A DNA stretch of 64,000 nucleotides from NCBI RefSeq assembly GCF_001423695.1, contig NZ_LMOZ01000001.1:248001-312000 (forward strand). Reading direction: 5' to 3'. The number at the start of each line of letters is the position of its first letter. The first letter of the stretch is position 1. The notes beneath the pieces are model-generated. The model had not been told where the DNA came from. It was given only the letters and a program-made list of their open reading frames with translations, and did not search any database. The position numbers and the translations under genes are program-made. This DNA is from Leifsonia sp. Leaf336 (GTDB taxonomy: Bacteria > Actinomycetota > Actinomycetes > Actinomycetales > Microbacteriaceae). Positions 44,355 through 52,813 of this stretch are shown here, piece by piece.

Positions 44355-45059
44355 ATGTGCGGACGCTTCGCGTTGGACAAAGAGACCGACGACATGATCC
44401 AGGAGTTCGTGGCCGAGGGCGGGGACTTCCGCGACTGGCGGCCGAGCTGGAACATCGCGCCGACCGATCCCATCCCCGTGTTCCTCGAGAGCAAGAAGGC
44501 AGACGAGCCGAGCGTGCGACGGCTCGAGCTCGCCCGCTGGTCGCTCGTCCCCTCGTGGTCCAAAGAGCTGAAGACCAAGGTTCCGACTTTCAACGCCCGC
44601 GCGGAGACCGCCGCCGAGAAGCCGATGTTCAAGGCTTCCGTCGCCTCCCGGCGCGCGATCATCCCGGCCCGTGGCTATTACGAGTGGCAGACCGACCCCG
44701 AGACCAAGAAGAAGACGCCGTACTTCATCCACTCGGCCGACGGCGAGCTGCTCGGCTTCGCCGGCCTGTACGCCTGGTGGGCCGACCCGGCGCTCTCGCG
44801 CGACGACCCCGAGCGCTGGCACCTCACGGCGACCATCCTCACCTCGGACGCCGTTCAGACCCTGTCCGACATCCACGACCGCAACCCCGTGCCGCTGCCG
44901 CGCGAGCTCTGGGACCACTGGGTCGACCCGACGGTGGTCGGCGATCAGGCGCTCGTCGACGAGGCCGTGCGCGCGGCGCTGCCGGTCGCGGACGCCTTGG
45001 TGTTCGACCGAGTCGGCCCCGTCGTCGGCGACGGGCCGGAACTCATCCAGCCGGTGTGA
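44355..45059 (+). CDS. SOS response-associated peptidase (SRAP/HMCES/YedK family)
   Basis: 234 residues. Cys2 after Met (MCGRFAL) is the residue that forms the thiazolidine crosslink to abasic sites in single-stranded DNA. Other conserved residues: NIAPTD (Asn), FNARAET (Asn and Glu), GYYEWQ (Glu) and HDRNPVPLP (His). It protects abasic DNA during replication. The mature N-terminus needs Met removal, so the start is certain. Leaderless promoter directly upstream. Confidence 0.95.
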   Translation: MCGRFALDKETDDMIQEFVAEGGDFRDWRPSWNIAPTDPIPVFLESKKADEPSVRRLELARWSLVPSWSKELKTKVPTFNARAETAAEKPMFKASVASRRAIIPARGYYEWQTDPETKKKTPYFIHSADGELLGFAGLYAWWADPALSRDDPERWHLTATILTSDAVQTLSDIHDRNPVPLPRELWDHWVDPTVVGDQALVDEAVRAALPVADALVFDRVGPVVGDGPELIQPV

Positions 45060-45080
45060 ACCCCCCGGCGACGCACTCGC

Positions 45081-46175
45081 TCACGCCGCCCGGTCTCCGC
45101 TGGCCGCCTCCGTGATCCGCAGGAACACGATGATCCAGCTGAAGATCAGCACGGCCGCGACCAGCTCCACCGCGGTCAGGTTGTAGTAGCCCACCGCGAA
45201 GAACAGGGCCACCAGCACGATGACGGCCATGAACACCCAGCCGAGCACGTAGAACGTGCGCGGGAGGTGCGGCATCATCCAGCGGATCCCGACGGCGAGG
45301 ATGCAGAAGACGACGGCCATCCCGGTCGCGGCGGTGTTGTGCAGCACGAAGAAGCGGTCGACGGGGAACAGGCCGACGCACGCGAGCATCGCACCGACGA
45401 TGATGAGCCCGGTGCGCACCTGCAGCTCGCCGCGGGTCGGGCGCCGCTCGAGGCTGCCGCTGTCGGTGGCGTACCGGGCGATGGCCGTCACGATGACGCC
45501 TCCCACGATCACCGTGATGTTGAACGTCGCCGACGACCAGTCGTCGCTGATGCCGAGCACGCTGAGGTTCTGCTTCCACCAGTGCGGGTTGGAGGCCGTG
45601 AGCATGCTCGTCAGAGCCCCCACGACCAGGAAGACCGCGAGCACGGCCGACAGCAGCAGCGGATTCATGTTGGCCGCCGACAGGAACACGTAGTAGCCGG
45701 TGACCGCCGCCGCCGTGCCGACGAGCAGGGTGGCCGGGAGGGCGAACACCTGCGCGTCCTGGAAGCTGCGCGAGAGTACGTCGCTCAGCACCGTCCAGAG
45801 CAGCAGCACGACCACAGCGTGTGCGACCGAGATCGCGAGCGAGTCGAACACCTCGACGGCCTCGCCGAGCCGCGATCGGTGCTCCCTGGGGCGGCTGAAC
45901 CACGGGATGCTCCAGGTCGCAACGCGGCCGGCGCCGTAGGCGGCGAGAGCCACGATGCAGCAGGCGATCGCCGCGAACTGGCCGACCGAGCCCGCACCGG
46001 CGATCGAGAGATCGTGACCGGCGAAGACGACGAACGCCACCACCCCGACGGCGACGAACGCGAGCGCTCCCATGCCGAGCGCGAGCGACTCGACGGACGC
46101 GGCCTGCAGGCGGCGGGAGATCCGCTCGGCGGCCCGGTGTTCGCCGAGACCGTCCTGCGACACCGCGGTGTTCAT
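45081..46175 (-). CDS. Multi-pass membrane protein (DUF998-like)
   Basis: 364 residues with about ten hydrophobic segments; LLLSAVLAVFLVVGALTSML, ASNPHWWKQNLSVLG and DWSSATFNITVIVGG match the DUF998/Frag1-DRAM type pattern (a short loop with His-Trp and Asn before a membrane segment). Function unknown. Leaderless: minus-strand TAAGCT (46182-46187) is 6 bases before ATG and forms part of the perfect palindrome cgagcttaagctcg (46180-46193). Not obviously part of the polysaccharide pathway. Confidence 0.75.
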   Translation of the reverse strand: MNTAVSQDGLGEHRAAERISRRLQAASVESLALGMGALAFVAVGVVAFVVFAGHDLSIAGAGSVGQFAAIACCIVALAAYGAGRVATWSIPWFSRPREHRSRLGEAVEVFDSLAISVAHAVVVLLLWTVLSDVLSRSFQDAQVFALPATLLVGTAAAVTGYYVFLSAANMNPLLLSAVLAVFLVVGALTSMLTASNPHWWKQNLSVLGISDDWSSATFNITVIVGGVIVTAIARYATDSGSLERRPTRGELQVRTGLIIVGAMLACVGLFPVDRFFVLHNTAATGMAVVFCILAVGIRWMMPHLPRTFYVLGWVFMAVIVLVALFFAVGYYNLTAVELVAAVLIFSWIIVFLRITEAASGDRAA

Positions 46176-46179
46176 GGTC

Positions 46180-46193
46180 CGAGCTTAAGCTCG
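46180..46193 (-). promoter_or_regulatory. Leaderless promoter within a 14-base palindrome
   Basis: cgagcttaagctcg is a perfect palindrome containing TAAGCT at the leaderless -10 position of the membrane protein gene. The symmetry may be chance or may mark a dimeric regulator site over the -10. Confidence 0.4.
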
Positions 46194-46246
46194 ACCGCCC
46201 TGCCCTGCCGAGAGGGCGTCGGCGCGGGAGTCAATCGGCGCGAGAG

Positions 46247-47824
46247 TCAACGGGTCAGCTCGATGAGCATCGTCCGGTGGGTCGGGATGCTGCGCCCGGT
46301 CTCCTCGAAGCCCAGAGCCTGCAACTCGGCGAGCCCGTAATGGTCGAGGCTGCCGTCCACGTCGTTCTCGACGAGCCAGACCCGCCGCACACTGTCGAAG
46401 CGGCCGAGCTCAGCGGCCGTCGGGATCGCGTAGACGCGATCGGCCCAGCCGATGTTGCGGTCGTACGGCGTGCGGAGGGTGGGGTCGCTGACCGCGGTGA
46501 AGCCGGCCGGGTAGGTGCGCATCGCGAGCCGCGGGCGCTGCGACGGTTTGGTGGACTCGTCGAAGACCACCGCGTCGCCGGGCTGCGCGGCCGTGCCCAT
46601 CGCTGCGCTGACCTCCGCCCAGTCGGAGTTGTTCTTGGAGTACGGGCCGCGCTGCGACAGGTAGACGGGAGTGCAGACGGCGACGAAGGCGAGCAGGCCG
46701 GCCCCGGTCACGGCGACGGCGGGAACCCCGGCACGGCGCGAGACGAGGCGACCGAGCACGAGGAGTCCTTCGGCGACGAGCAGGGCGGCCGCGGGAGCGG
46801 CGAACGTGGAGTACCGCGCCGCGTACATCGGGAAGACCAGATTGATCAGGAGCAGGGTGCCGGTCGGCAGGATCAGCCAGCACGCGCCCACCAGCGTGGC
46901 CGAGACCGACAGCGACGCCCCCTGTGCCGCCTCCCGCCCGGCCCTGCCCCACCGGGCGTGGGCAGCCGCGCCGACCGCGAGCGCGATGCACGCCCAGGCC
47001 GCGATCGCGACCCAGACGTTGCCGAACCACGGCATCCACACCAGGGTGGAGGGGTCGAGGGCCTGATTGCCCAGGTAGCTGATCTGGCTGCGCTCGAAGT
47101 AGGCGAGCAGCACGAGCGGGGCGAGAGCGAGGAGCGCGCAGCCGGTCGCCACGGCCCAGGAGCGCAGCGCCGGGCGGGAGGCCCGCGAGAGGAGCAGGAT
47201 GCCGATGTGCGCGACCGCGATCGACGCGGTGTAGAGGAAGAGGTACGAGGTGAGCGCCAGCCCGGCGGCGTAGACGGCCCAGCAGCTGCGGCGCACGGAG
47301 GCGGGAGCTGTTCGTCCGCCACCATCGACCAGCCAGAGCAGCAGCACCGTCAGCCACGCCGCGGCCGCAGCGGTGAAGGCGAACGACCGCGCCTCCTCGC
47401 CGGCGTACGTCATCCTCGGGAGGACGCACGCGACGATGCCGGCCACGACGGCGGCCCTCGGGCCTCCACGACGCCCCGCGAGCAGGGTGACCGCCGCGAC
47501 CGCGAAGCCGATCGCGACCGCGCTCGGGAACCGCAGAGCGAACGGGCTCTCGCCCACCAGCCGGATCCAGCCGTGCATGCCGAGATAGTAGAGGCCGTGC
47601 ACGGCGTCGACGTGGAAGAGCATCGGCAGGAGCGTGGTGACGGGGCGCCTCGCGGACAGAAGCGTCGTGGCCTCGTCGCCCCAGAGCGACGGGATCCAGC
47701 TGCCGGCGGCGCACACGATCGTCGCGACGAGACCGAAGGTGATCGCGAGGGTCCACGGACGGACCGCCCGGAAGGGTTGGGTGCCGACCTGGCGATCGCT
47801 CGCGGCCTGCGTGCTCACTGCCAT
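46247..47824 (-). CDS. Polyprenol-linked-sugar glycosyltransferase, GT39/ArnT-like
   Basis: 525 residues with about 11 hydrophobic segments followed by a soluble C-terminal domain (~440-525). The first extracytoplasmic loop carries GSWIPSLWGDEATTLL, where the Asp-Glu is the catalytic motif of GT-C transferases that use lipid-linked sugars; EEARSFAF in the next loops is also family-like. It could decorate the polymer or surface proteins outside the cell. ATG 47824 has gggggatg ~9 bases upstream; upstream open frame is promoter DNA. Confidence 0.8.
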   Translation of the reverse strand: MAVSTQAASDRQVGTQPFRAVRPWTLAITFGLVATIVCAAGSWIPSLWGDEATTLLSARRPVTTLLPMLFHVDAVHGLYYLGMHGWIRLVGESPFALRFPSAVAIGFAVAAVTLLAGRRGGPRAAVVAGIVACVLPRMTYAGEEARSFAFTAAAAAWLTVLLLWLVDGGGRTAPASVRRSCWAVYAAGLALTSYLFLYTASIAVAHIGILLLSRASRPALRSWAVATGCALLALAPLVLLAYFERSQISYLGNQALDPSTLVWMPWFGNVWVAIAAWACIALAVGAAAHARWGRAGREAAQGASLSVSATLVGACWLILPTGTLLLINLVFPMYAARYSTFAAPAAALLVAEGLLVLGRLVSRRAGVPAVAVTGAGLLAFVAVCTPVYLSQRGPYSKNNSDWAEVSAAMGTAAQPGDAVVFDESTKPSQRPRLAMRTYPAGFTAVSDPTLRTPYDRNIGWADRVYAIPTAAELGRFDSVRRVWLVENDVDGSLDHYGLAELQALGFEETGRSIPTHRTMLIELTR

Positions 47825-48161
47825 CGAAGTCGCATCCCCCGATCTCGCCTCGCATACCTGAACGGCATCCAGCCAATCAGACGACTCCGGGGACTCCCTG
47901 GGGAAGGACTGCGGAAACACATAATCTACGGATATTTCACCCACCAGTGGCCCGGAGTTCACCGCATCGTCGAATACTCGGACCCCGGGAGGCCGGCTCG
48001 AAGCCCGCCGCCCGGGATCCGCCCCACACACATCGGGAAGACGCCGTGTCCGTGATCCACGCGACGCCGCATCCGACGTGATGGCACCACGGTACGTGCG
48101 CCCGCGCACTCGGGGGAGGGGATTTACGTGCGATCGGAGAGGTGGTAGCCGAGGTGCGTAC
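47825..48161. other. Intergenic region without a supported gene
   Basis: 337 bases between the GT39-like gene (start) and the aldo/keto reductase gene (stop). The part near 47920-47945 is AT-richer (cacataatctacggatattt) and probably holds the promoter of the GT39-like gene. Open frames here lack homology and ribosome sites. Confidence 0.6.
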
Positions 48162-49199
48162 TCAGACCTCGCCGCGGCGGGCGCCGGCCCAGAGGTCGAC
48201 GCCGGCGTCGACGGCGAACCCGTCGATCGCCGCGAGCTCCTCGGCCGAGAACTCGAGGTTGTCGAGCGCCCCGATGTTCTGCTCCAGCTGGGAGACGCTG
48301 CTGGCGCCGATCACCAGCGACGTCACGCGCGGATCGCGCAGAGCCCACGCGAGCGCGAGTTGCGCGAGCGTCTGCCCGCGGGAGGAGGCGATCGCGTCGA
48401 GCCCGCGCAGCCGCTCGACCGCGTCAGCGGTGAGCCAGCTCGCGTCGAAGGACGTCCCCGCGGCGGCACGCGAGCCCTCCGGGATGCCGTCGAGGTACTT
48501 GCCGGTCAGCATCCCCTGGGCCAGCGCCGTGAAGCCGATGACGCCGACGCCGAGCTCGCCTGCGGCCTCCAGCAGCCCCTCGGTCTCGATCCACCGGTTG
48601 AGCATCGAGTACGACGGCTGGTGGATGAGGAGCGGGGTGCCCAGTTCGCCCAGGATCTCCGCGGCGCGGCGGGTCTCCTCCGCACCGTACGACGAGATGC
48701 CCACGTAGAGCGCCTTGCCGCTGCGCACGGCGGTGTCGAGCGCCTGCATCGTCTCCTCCAGCGGGGTGCTGGGGTCGGGCCGGTGCGAATAGAAGATGTC
48801 GACGTAGTCGAGCCCGAGCCGGGTGAGCGACTGGTCGAGGCTGGCGAGCATGTACTTGCGGCTGCCTCCACCCTGGCCGTACGGCCCCGGCCACATGTCC
48901 CAGCCGGCCTTCGACGACACGATCAGCTCGTCGCGGTACGGGCGGAGGTCTTCGTGGAGGATGCGGCCGAAGTTGATCTCGGCGGCGCCGTACGGAGGCC
49001 CGTAGTTGTTGGCGAGATCGAAGTGGGTGACACCGAGGTCGAAGGCGCGTCGGACGATGGCGCGCTGGGTCTCGAAGGGACGGTCGTCGCCGAAGTTGTG
49101 CCAGAGGCCGAGAGACAGCGCGGGGAGGTCCAGGCCGCTACGGCCGGTGCGGCGATACGGCATCCGGTCGTAGCGGGACGGGTTCGGTACGTAGGTCAT
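48162..49199 (-). CDS. Aldo/keto reductase (AKR14/YghZ-like)
   Basis: 345 residues, NADPH-dependent, TIM barrel. Catalytic tetrad visible: Asp in THFDLANNY, Tyr in the same stretch, Lys in VSSKAGWDMW, His in FYSHRPDPSTPL. The loop NNYGPPYGAAEINFG and LGLDYVDIFYSHRPDP match the L-glyceraldehyde-3-phosphate reductase/YghZ group (~345 residues). C-terminal cofactor motif VIGASSVSQLEQNI. ATG 49199 has GGGGAGG ~9 bases upstream. Physiological substrate unknown, perhaps methylglyoxal or other aldehydes. Confidence 0.93.
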   Translation of the reverse strand: MTYVPNPSRYDRMPYRRTGRSGLDLPALSLGLWHNFGDDRPFETQRAIVRRAFDLGVTHFDLANNYGPPYGAAEINFGRILHEDLRPYRDELIVSSKAGWDMWPGPYGQGGGSRKYMLASLDQSLTRLGLDYVDIFYSHRPDPSTPLEETMQALDTAVRSGKALYVGISSYGAEETRRAAEILGELGTPLLIHQPSYSMLNRWIETEGLLEAAGELGVGVIGFTALAQGMLTGKYLDGIPEGSRAAAGTSFDASWLTADAVERLRGLDAIASSRGQTLAQLALAWALRDPRVTSLVIGASSVSQLEQNIGALDNLEFSAEELAAIDGFAVDAGVDLWAGARRGEV

Positions 49200-49296
49200 G
49201 CCACCAGCCTCCCCGGTGCGCGCCTCTTCGTCCAATAGCGCAGGCCGATGCGATTGTGCCCCCGCACGGATGAATCGGCCGAACGCCCCTGCGGGG

Positions 49297-49455
49297 TCAG
49301 CTGCGCGAGGCGCGTCGGCGCAACCAGCCCACGATCGCCGTGATGACGAAGAACACGATGCCGAGGATCGCCAGCCACAGCAGGCCCTTCACGGCGAACC
49401 CGAGGATCGCGAGGATGAGCCAGATCACGAGCAGGATGATGATGAGAGCAACCAT
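49297..49455 (-). CDS. 52-residue hydrophobic membrane peptide
   Basis: Begins MVALIIILLVIWLILAILG, continues FAVKGLLWLAILGIVFFVIT and ends AIVGWLRRRASRS: two membrane segments joined by a short loop with one Lys, then a basic tail. Very short proteins of this pattern are common in actinobacteria and their role is unknown. Start ATG 49455; no strong ribosome site. Codon usage and the clean hydrophobic pattern support a real gene. It may be stress-related like other small envelope peptides. Confidence 0.7.
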   Translation of the reverse strand: MVALIIILLVIWLILAILGFAVKGLLWLAILGIVFFVITAIVGWLRRRASRS

Positions 49456-49486
49456 GCCACTACCGAACGCCGTTCGAGCGACCTCG

Positions 49487-50134
49487 TCAATGGGGTGAGG
49501 GGGCTCCGGTCCCGTAGACCATCAGGTCGAGGTCGGACCGGCCGTTCGCCAGCGCCCGCACGGCCGGGGTATCCGGGCAGTAGATCGTGACGTCGAGGTC
49601 GTGCCGGTTTCCCGAGGCCCCCGGGATCCAGCGCGAGCCCTCCGGCAGCGGGTCGGCGTCGCGGGGCTCGAGACGGTTCAGGAGGCTTGACGCGTCGGCG
49701 ACCTCCACGCCCCGGCTCGGATCGGTCGCGCTGCCGCCGACCAGCACCTGCCCGGTCGTCTCGTCGACCACCGTCACCAGCAGGAACGGCGTGAGGTTCG
49801 GCGAGGCGCCGACCTGACCGGTGCCCGCGACGTCCATCGGGAGGACGGCCAGGGTCACGGCGGCGCCCGTGTCGGGATCGTTGTCGGCGACACCGACGTT
49901 CAGGTGGAACGCGCGCCCGGGTGCGTACCGATCGTCGTCGCCGAGCGGGAGGAACGCCGCGTCGCCATGCGATCGGTTCACGATGCCGCGGCTGTCGATC
50001 GTCACCAGGTCGAGCGAGGGCGCCATCCCCGCATCGACGCCGGCGCCCGCGCTGTACGTCGGTCCGGCGGCGAGGGCGACGCCGGCGAGCGCGACGAGGC
50101 CGGCGACGACCGGGACGAGGGTGCTGGTGCGCAT
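49487..50134 (-). CDS. Secreted hypothetical protein
   Basis: 215 residues. Signal peptide (MRTSTLVPVVAGLVALAGV, cleavage near ALAAG), then an Asp/Gly-rich extracellular domain without Cys pairs (one Cys, in YCPDTPAV). No family recognised. ATG 50134 has GGAG 6 bases upstream. The stop lies 31 bases before the start of the 52-residue membrane peptide, so they are probably co-transcribed. The next gene is divergent. Confidence 0.7.
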   Translation of the reverse strand: MRTSTLVPVVAGLVALAGVALAAGPTYSAGAGVDAGMAPSLDLVTIDSRGIVNRSHGDAAFLPLGDDDRYAPGRAFHLNVGVADNDPDTGAAVTLAVLPMDVAGTGQVGASPNLTPFLLVTVVDETTGQVLVGGSATDPSRGVEVADASSLLNRLEPRDADPLPEGSRWIPGASGNRHDLDVTIYCPDTPAVRALANGRSDLDLMVYGTGAPSPH

Positions 50135-50320
50135 GGCGGGCTCCGGGAGGTGTGGGTTGTCAGAGAGTGTCCCTCCACAGAGCGCGATCCGGGTACCGGA
50201 AACCGTGAGAATCACCCCCGATTCACCTGCGGCGCGACTCGTTCGTCACCCGCGTCGATCGTGGCTCTGGCGCGCCGCCTCGGCCGTGTTGCAGGATCGT
50301 CAGCAGACGGAGGGAGACCC

Positions 50321-50548
50321 ATGGACATCTCGAACACCGGAGGCGTCGAATACCCCGACGAGGCCGGCTACCCCGACGGCGAGGGCACGCTCGACGAGGG
50401 CACCGGCGCGTTCCGCGGCGACCGGGAGGGCGGCGACGAGGCGGAGGGCGGCGACCAGGCCGAGGGCGGCGTCGAGGTGGAGATCGAGGAGCCGCAGGGC
50501 ATCGATCAGCTCGATGAGTTCGATCGGCCGGACGCCCGTGACGAGTAG
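50321..50548 (+). CDS. Small very acidic protein
   Basis: 75 residues, about one third Asp/Glu, with EGGDEAEGGDQAEGGVEVEI-type repeats and no Cys; predicted disordered and cytosolic. Start ATG 50321 has ACGGAGGGA (50307-50315). A strong terminator follows at 50570-50603. No family recognised; it resembles short acidic 'hypothetical' proteins of Microbacteriaceae. The 186-base region before it, shared with the divergent secreted protein gene, shows no other gene. Confidence 0.65.
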   Translation: MDISNTGGVEYPDEAGYPDGEGTLDEGTGAFRGDREGGDEAEGGDQAEGGVEVEIEEPQGIDQLDEFDRPDARDE

Positions 50549-50569
50549 AGCCGCGTAGAGCCGAGTAGA

Positions 50570-50603
50570 CCAGAGCCCGCCCGATCGCTCGGACGGGCTC
50601 TGG
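50570..50603 (+). terminator. Terminator hairpin
   Basis: 15-base stem (50570-50584 with 50589-50603) with one mismatch, loop tcgc, followed by cattgttcc. It ends the small acidic gene. Just before it a 10-base unit gtagagccgn is repeated. Confidence 0.8.
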
Positions 50604-50721
50604 CATTGTTCCCCATACCCGTAGCTACAGGGACCACCACAGTACCGCCGGGCGCACCGTGCCTCCAGCCGTCGAGCGCGGGGAATGGGCGACGACATCA
50701 TCCGGGGGTACTGTTCGGTCT

Positions 50722-51660
50722 GTGAGCGACCTCAGGCGCGTGCAGAGCAGCACAGCGGACCCGACCGAGGCCGATGTCCTGCTGCGTGAAGCGGACGGGC
50801 GGTTCGCTTTCTCGCGGGATCCCGGCTCCGATTTCTCGTTCCGTGTCGATCAGGCCGGCGACGACGGCCTGTCGGTCGGCCTCTACCGGATCGGCGGCGA
50901 GTGGCAGTCAGACGGCGAGTTCGACCAGTTCAGCGTCTCCGGCGTCTTCTCGGGCGACTATCGGTGGGAGATCGACGGGGAGCGCGATTCGGCCTACGCA
51001 GCGCCGTTCCTGGCCCGGCCGGGACATGAGTTGTTCGGGCACGGTGAGAATCTGACCATCGTCAACGTCTACATCGCGCCCGAACTCCTCCGCGACGTGG
51101 CGCGGGTGGCTTTCGCGGACGACAGCGCCGTGCCGGAGTTCGCCTCACCGCGACCCGTCGACCTGCGTCGGAGCTACCGGATGCTCCAATCCATCCAGCT
51201 CGCAGCGGAGTTCCTCCGCTCAGGCACGATCGACAGCCCGCTGGTCCGCGCGAGCCTCTTCCACGAGCTCGCCGTGGACGTCCTCGAGACGTTCCCGCTG
51301 GTGGGCGACCGCCGCAGGCGGCCGGCGACCAACCGGTCCGAGCACACCATCTTCCGGCGGGCGACCTCCTTCGTCGACGATTACCTCTCGCTGCCGATCA
51401 CCGTGGGCGACATCGCGTCAGCGGCGGGAGCGAGCCGCTACGACCTCGATCTGGCGTTCCGGTCGCGCACCGGCTCGAGTGCGGGCCGGTATCTGCGGGA
51501 TGCGCGGCTGTCCGCGGCGCGCTCCGACCGGATGAGCGACCCGTCGACCAGCGACGACGACCTCGCCGTCCGCTGGGGATTCGCCTCCGGCGATCGTTTC
51601 CGGCGGGTGTACACCGCCGAGTTCGGCGCAGCGGAGGAACCGCCGGCATCCCGTCCGTAG
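50722..51660 (+). CDS. AraC-like transcription regulator
   Basis: 312 residues. N-terminal ~190 residues resemble an AraC ligand-binding/cupin-like domain (VGLYRIGGEWQSDGEFDQFS, GDYRWEIDG). The C-terminal HTH region has VDDYLSLPITVGDIASAAGA (first helix-turn-helix) and RFRRVYTAEFG at the end of the second, the standard two-HTH AraC layout, although the second motif is weaker than usual. GTG 50722 has no ribosome site; TACTGT lies 7 bases upstream, suggesting a leaderless start. Target genes unknown. Confidence 0.75.
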   Translation: MSDLRRVQSSTADPTEADVLLREADGRFAFSRDPGSDFSFRVDQAGDDGLSVGLYRIGGEWQSDGEFDQFSVSGVFSGDYRWEIDGERDSAYAAPFLARPGHELFGHGENLTIVNVYIAPELLRDVARVAFADDSAVPEFASPRPVDLRRSYRMLQSIQLAAEFLRSGTIDSPLVRASLFHELAVDVLETFPLVGDRRRRPATNRSEHTIFRRATSFVDDYLSLPITVGDIASAAGASRYDLDLAFRSRTGSSAGRYLRDARLSAARSDRMSDPSTSDDDLAVRWGFASGDRFRRVYTAEFGAAEEPPASRP

Positions 51661-51664
51661 GGGA

Positions 51665-51859
51665 CTAGGAAGTCGGGTCCCGTCGCACGCCGTCGGTTCG
51701 GGGCACGATCATCGCGCAGTCGAACGCGTCGCGCGCGAGCCGCTCGACGAAGGCCTCCGGGGTCAGGCCGTGCTCCGCGGCACGACGAAGGAGGCGCAGA
51801 TAGACGTCGTGCTCGACGGTGACCGTGAGCTCGCCGGGATCCGTTCGATCGAGGAACAT
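51665..51859 (-). CDS. Small ribbon-helix-helix-like protein
   Basis: 64 residues. LTVTVEHDVYLRLLRRAAEH followed by GLTPEAFVERLARDAF fits the strand-helix-helix pattern of CopG/Arc-type DNA-binding proteins. No partner toxin gene is adjacent. It converges on the AraC-like gene (5 bases between the stops). The ribosome site is weak (gaggGAG 12 bases upstream), so the gene is only moderately supported. Confidence 0.5.
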   Translation of the reverse strand: MFLDRTDPGELTVTVEHDVYLRLLRRAAEHGLTPEAFVERLARDAFDCAMIVPRTDGVRRDPTS

Positions 51860-51903
51860 CGCTGCGGTGGCTCCCTCGGGCTGGAGGCGTTTCTGAGAAT
51901 GAT

Positions 51904-52006
51904 GGTCGGGGTCCTGCGCACCCGAAGCGCAGGACCCCGACTGAGTCCCGAGATCAGAATCCGGGACTCAGGGTCGAGAGCCGCGTCGGGGGAACGAGGC
52001 TCTCGA
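51904..52006. repeat. Three consecutive hairpins in a divergent intergenic region
   Basis: Stem 1: 15 perfect base pairs (51904-51918 with 51926-51940), 7-base loop. Stem 2: 10 pairs (51940-51949 with 51962-51971). Stem 3: 9 pairs (51974-51982 with 51998-52006). They lie between the divergent ribbon-helix-helix gene and the GntR pair, so no gene ends here on either strand; they are not ordinary terminators. Confidence 0.7.
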
Positions 52007-52041
52007 GAGCGGTATTCGCACTGTGCGTGCAGTTTACGCGC

Positions 52042-52077
52042 GAACTGGAACTTTAATCCAGATTGAAGTTCCAGTTC
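52042..52077. promoter_or_regulatory. 36-base near-perfect palindrome, probable GntR operator
   Basis: Arms gaactggaactt (52042-52053) and aagttccagttc (52066-52077) are perfectly complementary, and inside them aatc-ca-gatt is also symmetric; one pair is mismatched. AT-rich for this genome and 59 bases before the first GntR-type gene, where a promoter would lie. GntR dimers bind such palindromes and often repress their own genes. Confidence 0.6.
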
Positions 52078-52135
52078 GGCCGAAGCCGTCAGTACGATGA
52101 GGTCGGGGATACGCGGGTCGGGAGGAGGTGGGGGG

Positions 52136-52813
52136 ATGCCGGTTCCCGGTTCACCGAGCAGCGCACCCGTGCGCCTTCTCGCACGCGACCGCGCCTACGA
52201 GGCCCTGAAGAACGCCATCCTCACGCGCACGATCCTCCCCGGCGAGCGACTCGACGACGACCGGCTGCAGGCCTGGCTGGGGATGTCGAAGACGCCCATC
52301 CGGCAGGCCCTCCACGCCCTCACCGTCGAAGGGTTCGTCGAGACCGTCGCCCAGTCGCACACGCGCGTCGTCGAGCCGCGGGCGGAGGACGCCGTCGCGA
52401 ACCTGCAGACGATCGGCGTGGTCGTCCTCGGCATCCTCGACTTCGTCTTCGAGGAGCTCGGCGAGGCCGGCCGGCTCGACGTCGTCGGCGACCTCGACCG
52501 GCTCATCGAGGCCCTGGACCGCACGGACATCGACGGTTCCATCGCCGCGTCGGCGGCCTACTACGCGCGCCTGATGACGCACTGCCGCAACAGCGTGCTG
52601 GTCGAGTTCTCCGCGCGCGCCCTCGCAGCGCGGGCGTACTACGTGACGACGGCCTACCGCGCGCTCGACGTGCAGTGGGAGGAGGCGGCGGCGGCCTACC
52701 GGAGGCTCCGCGACGCCGTCGAGGCCGGCGACGCGCAGGGCGTCGCCGATGCGACGAAAGTGGTGTTCCGCATCGACCTGCCCGGCCTCCAGACCCCGGG
52801 GAAGGCGTCGTGA
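52136..52813 (+). CDS. GntR-family transcription regulator (first of a tandem pair)
   Basis: 225 residues. N-terminal winged helix: [20 protein letters not shown] and [20 protein letters not shown], the GntR signature; the C-terminal all-helical FCD/effector-type domain is divergent, without the clear Asp/His metal set. ATG 52136 directly follows GGAGGAGGTGGGGGG; an earlier ATG at 52097 would start before that site. It is followed without gap by a paralog (TGATG). Probably autoregulated through the upstream palindrome. Confidence 0.85.
   Translation: MPVPGSPSSAPVRLLARDRAYEALKNAILTRTILPGERLDDDRLQAWLGMSKTPIRQALHALTVEGFVETVAQSHTRVVEPRAEDAVANLQTIGVVVLGILDFVFEELGEAGRLDVVGDLDRLIEALDRTDIDGSIAASAAYYARLMTHCRNSVLVEFSARALAARAYYVTTAYRALDVQWEEAAAAYRRLRDAVEAGDAQGVADATKVVFRIDLPGLQTPGKAS

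Noticed and set aside
51904-52006. Hairpins as terminators of a gene on the minus or plus strand
   Set aside because: Both neighbouring genes start, and do not end, at this gap.
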